Positions 1 through 6,245 of a stretch of 38,294 bases of DNA are shown here, piece after piece. The notes under the pieces were generated by a model. That model did not search any database and was not told where the DNA came from. It was given only the letters and a program-made list of their open reading frames with translations. The position numbers and the translations under genes are program-made. The DNA is from Microbacterium sp. (GTDB lineage: Bacteria; Actinomycetota; Actinomycetes; Actinomycetales; Microbacteriaceae). Every line of letters starts with the position of its first letter. Position 1 is the first letter of the stretch. Location: assembly GCA_029239635.1 (NCBI GenBank), contig JARBUN010000055.1:1-38294 (forward strand). Direction: 5' to 3'.

Positions 1-2211
1 TGGCTCTGGCCGGTGCGCGAGACCGCGCGCAAGGTGTCGCGCACGTTCAGCAACGTGCTCTCGCTCATGGACGAGGACCCCGAGTTCGTCTTCGCGAGCT
101 CGTCGGCGCAGCAGTTCGCGTGGATGAAGGAGCACTACCCGGCGCTCTGGGAGCGGCTGAAGGCGCGCGTCGCCGAGGGACGCTTCGTCCCGGTGGGCGG
201 CATGTGGGTCGAGTCCGACACCAACATGGTGGGCGGCGAGGCCATGGCCCGCCAGTTCGTGGAGGGCAAGACCTTCTTCCTTGAGGAGTTCGGCATCGAC
301 ACCGAAGAGGTGTGGCTGCCCGACTCGTTCGGCTACAGCGGCGCGCTGCCGCAGATCATGAAGGCCGCCGGCGCCCGCTGGTTCCTCACGCAGAAGATCT
401 CGTGGAACGAGACCAACCGCATCCCGCACCACACCTTCCGGTGGGAGGGCATCGACGGCTCGCGCATCTTCACGCACTTCCCGCCGGTCGACAAGTACAA
501 CTCCGAGGTCTCCGCGGCCGACCTCGCCCACGCCGAGCGCAACTTCGCCGACAAGGGCCGTGCGCGCACCTCGCTGCTGCCCTACGGCTTCGGCGACGGC
601 GGCGGCGGACCCACGCGCGAGATGACCGCGACCATCGCCCGCACGCACTCGCTCGAGGGCGCGCCGATCGTGAAGCACTCGACCCCGCGGGAGTTCTTCG
701 AGACCGCGGAGGCCGAGTACGCCGATCCCGCCGTCTGGGCGGGGGAGCTCTACCTCGAGTTCCACCGCGGCACCTACACGAGCCAGCTGCGCACCAAGCA
801 GGGCAACCGCCGCAGCGAGCACCTGCTCCGCGAGGCGGAGCTCTGGGCGGCGACCGCGACCGTGCGCACCGGAGCCGTGTACCCCGCCGACACGTTCCAG
901 CGCCTGTGGCGACTGGTGCTGCTGCAGCAGTTCCACGACATCCTCCCCGGCACCTCGGTCGCCTGGGTGCACCGGGACGCCGAGCGCAACTACGCCGCGA
1001 TCGCGGCCGAGCTCGAGCAGGTCATCGCCGACAGCCTCCGGGCCCTGGTCGGCGAAGGCGATCGGACGCTCGTGGCCAACGCCGCCCCGCACGCCCGTGC
1101 CGGCGCGCCGGCGCTGGGCATCGCGACGGCGCCGGGTGCGCGCGACGTCACCCCGCGCGCCGAGGGCGACGGCTTCGTGCTCGACAACGGCGTCGTCCAC
1201 GCCGTGATCGACGGCCGGGGGCTGCTCATCTCGCTCGTCGAGGTGGCATCCGGTCGCGAGGTCGTCCCCGCGGGTCAGGCGGCCGGGCTGTTCGAAGTCT
1301 TCCGCGACACCCCCACCCAGTGGGACGCCTGGGACATCGACGAGACCTACCGCCGGCACGCGACCCCGCTGGACAGCGCCGACGTCGTGCGCGTCGACGG
1401 TGACGCCGTCGTGGTGGAGCGGCGCACGGGCGACTCGACGATCGTCACGCGCCTCGCCCTCGCGGCGGGCTCGCGCACGGTGCGCCTCTCGATCGACGTC
1501 GACTGGCACGAGCAGCAGAAGCTGCTCAAACTCGGCGTCCCCGTCGACGTGCACACCGACCGCGCGGCATCCGAGATCCAGTTCGGGCACATCGTGCGCC
1601 CCACCCACACGAACACGTCCTGGGACGCGGCGCGGTTCGAGACGGCCGCGCACCGCTGGGTGCGCGTCGCGGAGCCGAGCTTCGGCGTCGCGGTGACGAA
1701 CGACTCGACCTACGGCCACGACATCACGCGGCACGCGCGCGAGGCGGGGGGCACGTACTCGCTCGTGCGGCTGTCGATCATCCGCTCGGCGATGTTCCCC
1801 GACCCGGGGCAAGACCAGGGCGCGCACCACCTCGAGGTGGGCATCGTCGTGGGCGCCGAGGTCGTCGACGCGGTCGCCGAGGGCTACCGCACGAACCTCC
1901 CCGTACGCACGGTGACGGATGCCGCCGCGGAATCGGTGGTGCCGCTCGTCGCGATCGACGAGCCGGGGGTGGTCGTCGAGGCGATCAAGCTCGCCCAGGA
2001 CGGCTCGGGAGACGTCGTCGTGCGCCTCTACGAAGCCCTTGGGCAGCGGGTACACGCGCGCCTCGAGGCCGGGTTCGACGTCACGGGCGTCGCCGAGACC
2101 GACCTGCTCGAGCGCGAGGTCGACGCCGCCGCGGTGGCGAGCATCTCGGGCGGTGCGGTCGAGCTCGACCTGCGCCCGTTCCAGCTGGTGACGCTGCGTC
2201 TGAAGCGCTGA
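1..2211 (+). CDS. Alpha-mannosidase, glycoside hydrolase family 38 (5' end missing)
   Basis: Hydrolyses terminal alpha-mannosides, probably in the cytoplasm since no signal peptide can be seen. The frame is open from base 1 and the first visible residues, WLWPVRE, look like the end of the family's HxDxAWLWP metal-binding motif, so the start lies left of the window. The segment WLPDSFGYSGALPQ carries the expected nucleophile Asp at visible residue 108. The helical middle domain (RLVLLQQFHDILPGTS) follows, then the large C-terminal beta-domains, ending naturally at TGA. About 736 codons are visible of a family length near 1000. It is probably the last gene of a mannoside-use operon lying to the left. 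The family call is strong. The linkage preference cannot be read from sequence. Confidence 0.93.
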   Translation, partial: WLWPVRETARKVSRTFSNVLSLMDEDPEFVFASSSAQQFAWMKEHYPALWERLKARVAEGRFVPVGGMWVESDTNMVGGEAMARQFVEGKTFFLEEFGIDTEEVWLPDSFGYSGALPQIMKAAGARWFLTQKISWNETNRIPHHTFRWEGIDGSRIFTHFPPVDKYNSEVSAADLAHAERNFADKGRARTSLLPYGFGDGGGGPTREMTATIARTHSLEGAPIVKHSTPREFFETAEAEYADPAVWAGELYLEFHRGTYTSQLRTKQGNRRSEHLLREAELWAATATVRTGAVYPADTFQRLWRLVLLQQFHDILPGTSVAWVHRDAERNYAAIAAELEQVIADSLRALVGEGDRTLVANAAPHARAGAPALGIATAPGARDVTPRAEGDGFVLDNGVVHAVIDGRGLLISLVEVASGREVVPAGQAAGLFEVFRDTPTQWDAWDIDETYRRHATPLDSADVVRVDGDAVVVERRTGDSTIVTRLALAAGSRTVRLSIDVDWHEQQKLLKLGVPVDVHTDRAASEIQFGHIVRPTHTNTSWDAARFETAAHRWVRVAEPSFGVAVTNDSTYGHDITRHAREAGGTYSLVRLSIIRSAMFPDPGQDQGAHHLEVGIVVGAEVVDAVAEGYRTNLPVRTVTDAAAESVVPLVAIDEPGVVVEAIKLAQDGSGDVVVRLYEALGQRVHARLEAGFDVTGVAETDLLEREVDAAAVASISGGAVELDLRPFQLVTLRLKR

Positions 2212-2262
2212 CGCGCGCGCCGTCTCGATCGCGAGTCGTCGCGGGGGCGGGCACGGGCGAGC

Positions 2263-2496
2263 GGAGGAGATTCCGGGAGCGGAGGACGGATGCCGCGGTG
2301 GGCGTCCTCCCGTCTCGGTTTGTCCTCCGCCCCGCGGCGCCCCTCGCCGGGAGCCGCGGTGGGCGTCCTCCCGTCTCGGTTTGTCCTCCGCACCGCACCG
2401 CCCCTCGCCGGGAGCCGCGGTGGGCGCGGGAGGAGATTCCGGGAGCGGAGGACGGATGCCGAGGTGGGCGTCCTCCCGTCTCGGTTTGTCCTCCGC
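2263..2496. repeat. Composite hairpin-forming repeat, two full copies and one partial copy
   Basis: The 2212-2551 gap holds no gene. It contains a 68-bp element at 2263-2330 and again at 2429-2496. Its right 36 bp (GGTGGGCGTCCTCC, then TCGGTTTGTCCTCCGC) also occur alone at 2356-2391. Inside each full copy GGAGGACG (for example 2281-2288) is the reverse complement of CGTCCTCC (2303-2310), and a second GTCCTCC follows, so alternative hairpins can form. The three right halves are almost identical. No terminal inverted repeats, flanking target duplication or transposase were seen. It resembles a REP-like or otherwise non-autonomous intergenic repeat lying just downstream of the mannosidase. Confidence 0.75.
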
Positions 2497-2551
2497 CCCG
2501 CACCGCCCCGCACCGCTAGTGCGCCACGGCGGAGACGGGCGTCCTCGCGAC

Positions 2552-2808
2552 CTACCCGGCGAGCGCCCGGGCGGCGAGCAGCAGGTCGCGCACCTCGTGG
2601 GGCGCCACCGGACCCGTGGGCAGCGGGTCGCTGCCGCCGAACCGACCGAGGGTGAGGAACGAGCGGCGCTCGAGTGCGGAGCCGCCGCCGTGGCCGCCGG
2701 CGTCGATGTGCCCGTGGTCGGTGGTGACGGCGAGGATCTGGCCGTCGTCGGTGCGCGTGACGCGGCGAACCCGGAGCAGGGGAGAGCCGGCGTCGACGCC
2801 GAAGCGGC
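2552..2808 (-). pseudogene. 3' remnant of an alkaline-phosphatase-superfamily phosphodiesterase
   Basis: The minus strand encodes about 80 residues ending in TAG at 2552-2554. They include TTDHGHIDAGGHGG, the metal-binding DHGH segment typical of type I phosphodiesterase / nucleotide pyrophosphatase proteins, followed by a plausible C-terminus (PHEVRDLLLAARALAG). Upstream of about 2800 the reading stops resembling the family, and the opposite strand becomes an ABC ATPase remnant. Most of the gene, including its N-terminal catalytic part, is therefore missing. Either a deletion or a misassembly joined it to the next fragment. The family call rests on one motif and is moderate. Confidence 0.55.
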
Positions 2809-3230
2809 GCGAGCAGATCCGTCGCATCCAAAGCGATCTCGGCATCACGACCGTCTTCGTCACGCACGATCAGGCGGAGGCGCTCGCGGTCGCCGATCGC
2901 GTCGCGGTGATGAACGAGGGGGTCATCGAGCAGATCGGCACCCCGGAGGACCTCTCTCGTCGACCGGTCTCGCCCTTCGTCGCCGACTTCGTCGGGCTCA
3001 GCAACGTGCTCGACGGCATCGCCCGCGGCATCCTGTTCACCGATGCCGGCGGGGGAATGGATGCCACCGCGGTGGCCTCGAGTTTCCTCGGGTCGCTGCG
3101 GCGCACCGTCGTGCGCGCGGCCGACGGCACGCTCATCGCGGTGCAGCACGACGCCTCCGACCGGCGCGAGGCCGACGAGGCGGTGCGCCTACGGTTCGCG
3201 GGATACCCGGTGGTGGCGCGGTCGCGCTGA
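2808..3230 (+). pseudogene. 3' remnant of an ABC transporter ATP-binding protein (FbpC/PotA type)
   Basis: From about 2808 the plus strand reads REQIRRIQSDLGITTVFVTHDQ, then AVADRVAVMNEGVIEQIGTPEDL. This is the H-loop region and following strand of importer ATPases of the Fbp/Pot/Ugp class. Walker A, the signature motif and Walker B are absent. After VGLSNVLDGIARG the sequence jumps to ATAVASSFLGSLRRTVV, a typical C-terminal TOBE-like segment, and about 35 residues usually found between these seem to be missing. It ends at a natural TGA. No permease or binding protein lies next to it, so it is a non-functional fragment as given. Confidence 0.7.
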
Positions 3231-3272
3231 GGAGTCCGCGGATCCCCGTGCCCCCGGAGCCCGCGCCCGGCG

Positions 3273-3720
3273 TCACACCGTCGCCACCGCCATGAGGACG
3301 ACGGATGCCGCCATCGCCGAGGGACAGCACGGCATACCCCGCCGACGCGCCGACCAGCACCGGCGTCAGAGCGACCCCGTGGGGATGGCCGGAGGCGGCC
3401 GCGTGCCCGCCCATCACGATCTGCAGCCCGGCCATCACGACCATCCCGAGCGTCGTGTGCACCGTCATCGCCGCGGGCACCGGGGGGACCCGACGCTGCC
3501 GCGGGCGGCGCCAGACCGCGAGGCCCAGCGCCGCCGCCAGCAGCAGCGCCGTCCAGTAGACCGGCGCGACCACGCCGAACACGGCGGCATCCAGCATCGC
3601 GAGCAGCATCAGCACGGATGCCGCGACCTCGGGCGGCCGCACCCGCGCGCGATCGGCTGCCAGACAGCAGGCGCCGACCGCGGCGGGGGCGACCGCCCAG
3701 GCGTGGAGGATCTCGCTCAT
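3273..3720 (-). pseudogene. Small polytopic membrane protein (DUF5134-like, tentative), frameshifted near its end
   Basis: It starts at ATG 3720 (MSEILHAWAVAP). It has about four hydrophobic stretches, with His and Met in the membrane region (TVHTTLGMVVMAGLQIVMGG) and a short HAAASGHPHG loop. This resembles the actinobacterial DUF5134 group, often found near metal-related genes, but the assignment is tentative. Near 3325 one extra G appears to shift the frame: removing it continues the protein as LSLAMAASVVLMAVATV and stops at TGA 3273-3275, whereas the sequence as given runs on into Gly/Arg-rich shadow reading. The ATG lies four bases after the stop of the upstream minus-strand fragment, suggesting a two-gene operon. 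Confidence 0.5.
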
Positions 3721-3724
3721 CGGT

Positions 3725-3885
3725 TCAACAGTGGTGCGCGTCGCCGTGCCCGTCGTGTCCGTGCGCGCCGGCGTCGTGACCGTGCGCGCCGGATGCCGGG
3801 CGTCCGCGTGCGGACCATGCCCGGGCCCGTCGGCGTGGGTCAGGGGCGCGCAGTGCGTGTTCGCGGGGGCGGGCACGTTCAGCAC
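3725..3885 (-). pseudogene. 3' remnant of a gene with a His/Asp-rich, Cys-ended tail
   Basis: The minus strand ends in GAHGHDAGAHGHDGHGDAHHC and TGA at 3725-3727, a likely metal-binding tail. Slightly upstream the plausible reading is in a different frame (VLNVPAPANTHCAPLTHADG), so a frameshift probably separates the two parts. Nothing recognisable continues past about 3885, where the plus-strand IclR remnant begins. Being directly upstream of the membrane protein that starts at 3720, it may have been its operon partner. I do not recognise the family. Copper or another soft metal is only a guess from composition. Confidence 0.35.
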
Positions 3886-3889
3886 AGGA

Positions 3890-4282
3890 TTGCGCTCGAG
3901 GGAAGTGCACGTCGCGCTTGTCGTCGACGGGCGGGTCGCGGTGGTCGACGCGGATCCCGATCTCCCCCTGTCGGACGAGGCGCGCCTCGCCCGCGAACCC
4001 GCCCGCTACGCGCTCGGCCGGCTCATGCTGCTGTCGCAGGGCGGCGACGGGACGGCGGAACTCGACCGTGCGCGGGACGATCTCGCGCGCTGGGGTGCGA
4101 CACGCCAGAGCGGAGAGCTGGTGGCCGCCTCCGGATGCCTCGCCGTCCCGATCTTCGACGCGGGCGGGCTCGCCGCGGGAGCCGTGGCGTTCTCGGGTCC
4201 GCGGCACCGTGTCGACGACCCCGGGGATGTGCTGTCGGCGCTGCGCCCGGCGGCCGACGCCCTCGCGCCGCTGATGGTGTGA
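3890..4282 (+). pseudogene. 3' remnant of an IclR-family transcriptional regulator
   Basis: About 128 residues ending at TGA 4282 match the effector-binding domain of IclR regulators. Visible are HVALVVDGRVAVVD, a helix with LARWGATRQSGELV, then GCLAVPIFDAGGLAAGAVAFSGP, the usual strand-turn-strand around the ligand pocket. The DNA-binding winged helix that should precede it is missing, replaced by the opposite-strand His-rich fragment. It could not act as a repressor as given. It is separate from the intact IclR gene at 31489. Confidence 0.65.
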
Positions 4283-4293
4283 CGCGCATCGGG

Positions 4294-4299
4294 TAAGCT
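4294..4299 (+). promoter_or_regulatory. -10 box of the SRP RNA promoter
   Basis: TAAGCT lies six bases before the expected 5' end of the SRP RNA at 4306. No convincing -35 box is visible. The spacing is useful because the same box-to-start distance recurs before several protein start codons in this window. Confidence 0.6.
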
Positions 4300-4305
4300 G
4301 TACAC

Positions 4306-4393
4306 GGCTCTCCGCGTGGCGGCATCCCGGCCAACTCCCCCAGGACGGAAACGTAGCAAGGGTAACCAGGCTCTACCGGGTGCGCGGAGAGTC
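4306..4393 (+). ncRNA. ffs: Signal recognition particle RNA, small (4.5S) bacterial type
   Basis: This RNA pairs with Ffh to target membrane and secreted proteins. The outer stem GGCTCTCCGCG (4306-4316) pairs with CGCGGAGAGTC (4383-4393). Between them lies the conserved apical part, with CCCAGGACGGAAACGTAGCAAGG holding the GGAA tetraloop and the AGCA internal loop that bind Ffh. A T-rich run (TTTTCTTT) right after the stem acts as terminator. It is single copy in the window. In many actinobacteria this RNA lies close to dnaX, whereas here about 10 kb of metabolic genes lie between the two. Confidence 0.95.
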
Positions 4394-4414
4394 TTTTCTT
4401 TGCCCGGAAGCGGA

Positions 4415-4705
4415 TCAGCTTCTCGGGCGGATGCCGGCTCCCGCCGCCCGCCATCGCTTCTCGAAGGCGGCGGCGTCGATCGCCTCCGTGTCTTCGTCGT
4501 CGGCCATCTCCTCGTCGGTCGAGGGCTGGTCGGAGAGCATCCCCACCTCGTCTACGAGGGCGGCGCCGCGGCCGTAACGACGGGCGCCGTCCGGGCGGTC
4601 GTCCACCTGCCGGGTCACGAGCCAGAGCCCGTCGGCCCCGCGCTCGAGTTCCAGGTACTGCGCGAACCCCGCGAGGGCGGGATCGACGGCGAGATGGCGG
4701 ATCAC
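4415..4705 (-). CDS. Hypothetical small acidic protein
   Basis: It is read from GTG 4705 (VIRHLAVDPALAGFAQYLELE) to TGA 4415, 96 residues. It is acidic in the second half (STDEEMADDEDTEAIDAAAFEKRW) with a basic end, and has no membrane segment or signal peptide. I do not recognise a family. The start was chosen because upstream codons give Arg/Cys-rich noise that overlaps the end of the Nudix gene. It follows that gene by 22 bases on the same strand, so the two are probably cotranscribed. It ends 22 bases from the SRP RNA, transcribed toward it. Confidence 0.6.
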   Translation of the reverse strand: MIRHLAVDPALAGFAQYLELERGADGLWLVTRQVDDRPDGARRYGRGAALVDEVGMLSDQPSTDEEMADDEDTEAIDAAAFEKRWRAAGAGIRPRS

Positions 4706-4727
4706 GGGACCATTCTGCGCGCCGGCG

Positions 4728-5396
4728 TCAGCGGCGCGCGAACGGCCCGTCGAGCACCGCCCACTGCAGCAGCATGATCGTCTTGGCATCCTGGATCTCC
4801 CCGTCGCGGATGCGCTGCAGCGCCTCGTCGATGCCGTACTCGAGGATCTCGATCTCCTCGCCCTCCTCCTCCAGGCCGCCCCGGTCGCCCACCCGGGAGG
4901 AGCCGTCGTACGCCGCGGCGAAGAAGTGCAGGCGCTCGGTGACCGAGCCGGGGCTCATGTAGACGTCGAAGACGTGCTGCACCTCGTCGACGCGGACGCC
5001 CGTCTCCTCCGCGGCCTCGCGACGGATCGCGGTGAGCGGGTCGTCGTCGTCGAGCAGGCCCGCCGCGGTCTCGATGAGCATGCCGTCGGGGTGGTCGTTG
5101 ACGTACACGGGGTAGCGGAACTGCCGGGTGAGCAGGACGGTGCGCCGCGCGGGGTCGTAGAGCAGGATCGTCGCGCCGTTGCCGCGGTCGTACGTCTCGC
5201 GCTTCTGCGTGACCCACTCGCCGTCGTCGCCGCGGTACCGGAAGGTCGTCGCGCGCAGCACGTGCCATCCGGCGGCGAGGAGCTCGACGTCGGTCACCTC
5301 GACGCGAGGATTGCGATCGAGATCGAGGCCGGTGAGGTGCAGGCCGGTGCGACCGCGGTGATCGGGAACGGTGGTGCCGGGACGCGGATCGTTCAT
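4728..5396 (-). CDS. nudK: Nudix hydrolase, NudK / GDP-mannose pyrophosphatase type
   Basis: A Nudix enzyme splits a nucleoside diphosphate linked to another group. The NudK type prefers GDP-mannose or ADP-ribose-like substrates. The 222-residue protein has the Nudix box near its middle (AGLLDDDDPLTAIRREAAEETGV), with the REAAEE metal ligands intact and the one-residue spacing change seen in NudK. Other NudK-like segments are VTQKRETYDRGNG, LTRQFRYPVYVN and the acidic loop GGLEEEGEEIEILEY. The start ATG 5396 follows a TATTGT box by eight bases, so the message may be leaderless. It is divergent from the DeoR regulator and probably cotranscribed with the 96-residue gene downstream. Substrate is inferred from the subfamily only. 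Confidence 0.85.
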   Translation of the reverse strand: MNDPRPGTTVPDHRGRTGLHLTGLDLDRNPRVEVTDVELLAAGWHVLRATTFRYRGDDGEWVTQKRETYDRGNGATILLYDPARRTVLLTRQFRYPVYVNDHPDGMLIETAAGLLDDDDPLTAIRREAAEETGVRVDEVQHVFDVYMSPGSVTERLHFFAAAYDGSSRVGDRGGLEEEGEEIEILEYGIDEALQRIRDGEIQDAKTIMLLQWAVLDGPFARR

Positions 5397-5404
5397 GATT
5401 CGGA

Positions 5405-5440
5405 ACAATAGTGCAGAAACGTGCAAGAATGTGAAGCGTG
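5405..5440. promoter_or_regulatory. Divergent nudK/deoR promoter region with 10-bp phased direct repeats
   Basis: The region holds GTGCAGAAAC at 5411, GTGCAAGAAT at 5421 and GTGAAGCGTG at 5431, exactly one helical turn apart. A minus-strand TATTGT (5410-5405) may be the nudK -10 box, and AAGAAT (5425-5430) the deoR one. DeoR-type repressors often bind multiple direct repeats, so this is a candidate self-regulating operator covering both promoters. Confidence 0.45.
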
Positions 5441-6235
5441 ATGCTCGCCGCCGCCCGCAAGGACGCCCTGCTCGAGCGGCTTCGCCGCGACGGCCGCCTC
5501 GTCGTGAAAGACGTCGCCCTCGAACTCGGCCTCTCCGAAGACAGCATCCGCCGCGATCTTCGAGAACTGGATGCCGCCGGCCTCGCCGTCCGCGTCTACG
5601 GCGGTGCTCTTCCGGCCTCACCGGCGGTCGCGGACTACGACGCCCGGGGGAGGGTGGCGCGATCGAGCAAGGCCCGCGTCGCGGCTGCCGCGGTCGACCT
5701 GATCGAACCCGGGGCGACGGTGCTCCTCGACGGGGGGACGACCACCTTGGCGCTGGTGGAGGCGCTGCCCCGGTCGTTCGCCGGCACCGTGATCACGCAC
5801 TCGCCGACCATCGCCGCCGCCCTCCTGCACCACGAGGCCGAGGTCATCATGATCGGCGGTCGCGTGTTCAAGCACTCCGCCGTCGCCTGCGGCTCCGCCG
5901 CGGTCGAGGCCGCACAGAAGATCAGCGCCGACATCTTCTTCCTCGGGGTCACCGGGGTGCACCCCTCCGCGGGGCTGACGACGGGGGATGCCGACGAGGC
6001 GGCGATGAAGCGCGTCCTCGCCGGGCGGGCCGCCGAGACGTTCGTGCTCGCGAGCGAGGAGAAGCTGGGCGCGGCGTCGCGGTTCGGCATCCTGCCCCTC
6101 GACGAGGTGACGGGAGTGGTGGCCGACCTCGGGCCGGACACCGCGCTGGCCGCCGATCTCGCCGCAGCGGGCGCGCGAGTGCGGTATGCCTCGACGCCGA
6201 AGCAACCCCGGGGCGATGTCGGAGGCCCGCAATAG
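5438..6235 (+). CDS. DeoR-family transcriptional regulator
   Basis: A sugar-phosphate-responsive repressor of about 265 residues. The N-terminal winged helix covers about residues 3-58 (LLERLRRDGRLVVKDVALELGLSEDSIRRDLREL, a classic DeoR helix-turn-helix). The C-terminal DeoRC sensor follows, with LLDGGTTTLALVEALP, VITHSPTIAAALL, IMIGGRVF, DIFFLGVTGVHPSAGLTT and VLASEEKLG, including the GGTTT phosphate-binding loop. GTG 5438 and ATG 5441 are both possible starts; the first sits seven bases after AAGAAT. It is divergent from nudK, and its last codons contain the pta promoter. Effector and targets are unknown. Self-regulation and nudK control are plausible from position. Confidence 0.88.
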   Translation: MMLAAARKDALLERLRRDGRLVVKDVALELGLSEDSIRRDLRELDAAGLAVRVYGGALPASPAVADYDARGRVARSSKARVAAAAVDLIEPGATVLLDGGTTTLALVEALPRSFAGTVITHSPTIAAALLHHEAEVIMIGGRVFKHSAVACGSAAVEAAQKISADIFFLGVTGVHPSAGLTTGDADEAAMKRVLAGRAAETFVLASEEKLGAASRFGILPLDEVTGVVADLGPDTALAADLAAAGARVRYASTPKQPRGDVGGPQ

Positions 6236-6238
6236 GCT
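6215..6238 (+). promoter_or_regulatory. pta promoter, with an element shared with dnaX
   Basis: GATGTCGGAGG (6215-6225), seven bases, then TAGGCTGG (6233-6240). The start codon GTG 6246 lies seven bases after TAGGCT. The same element with the same spacing occurs before dnaX. It lies within the last codons of the DeoR gene. Confidence 0.55.
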
Positions 6239-6245
6239 GGGGCGC

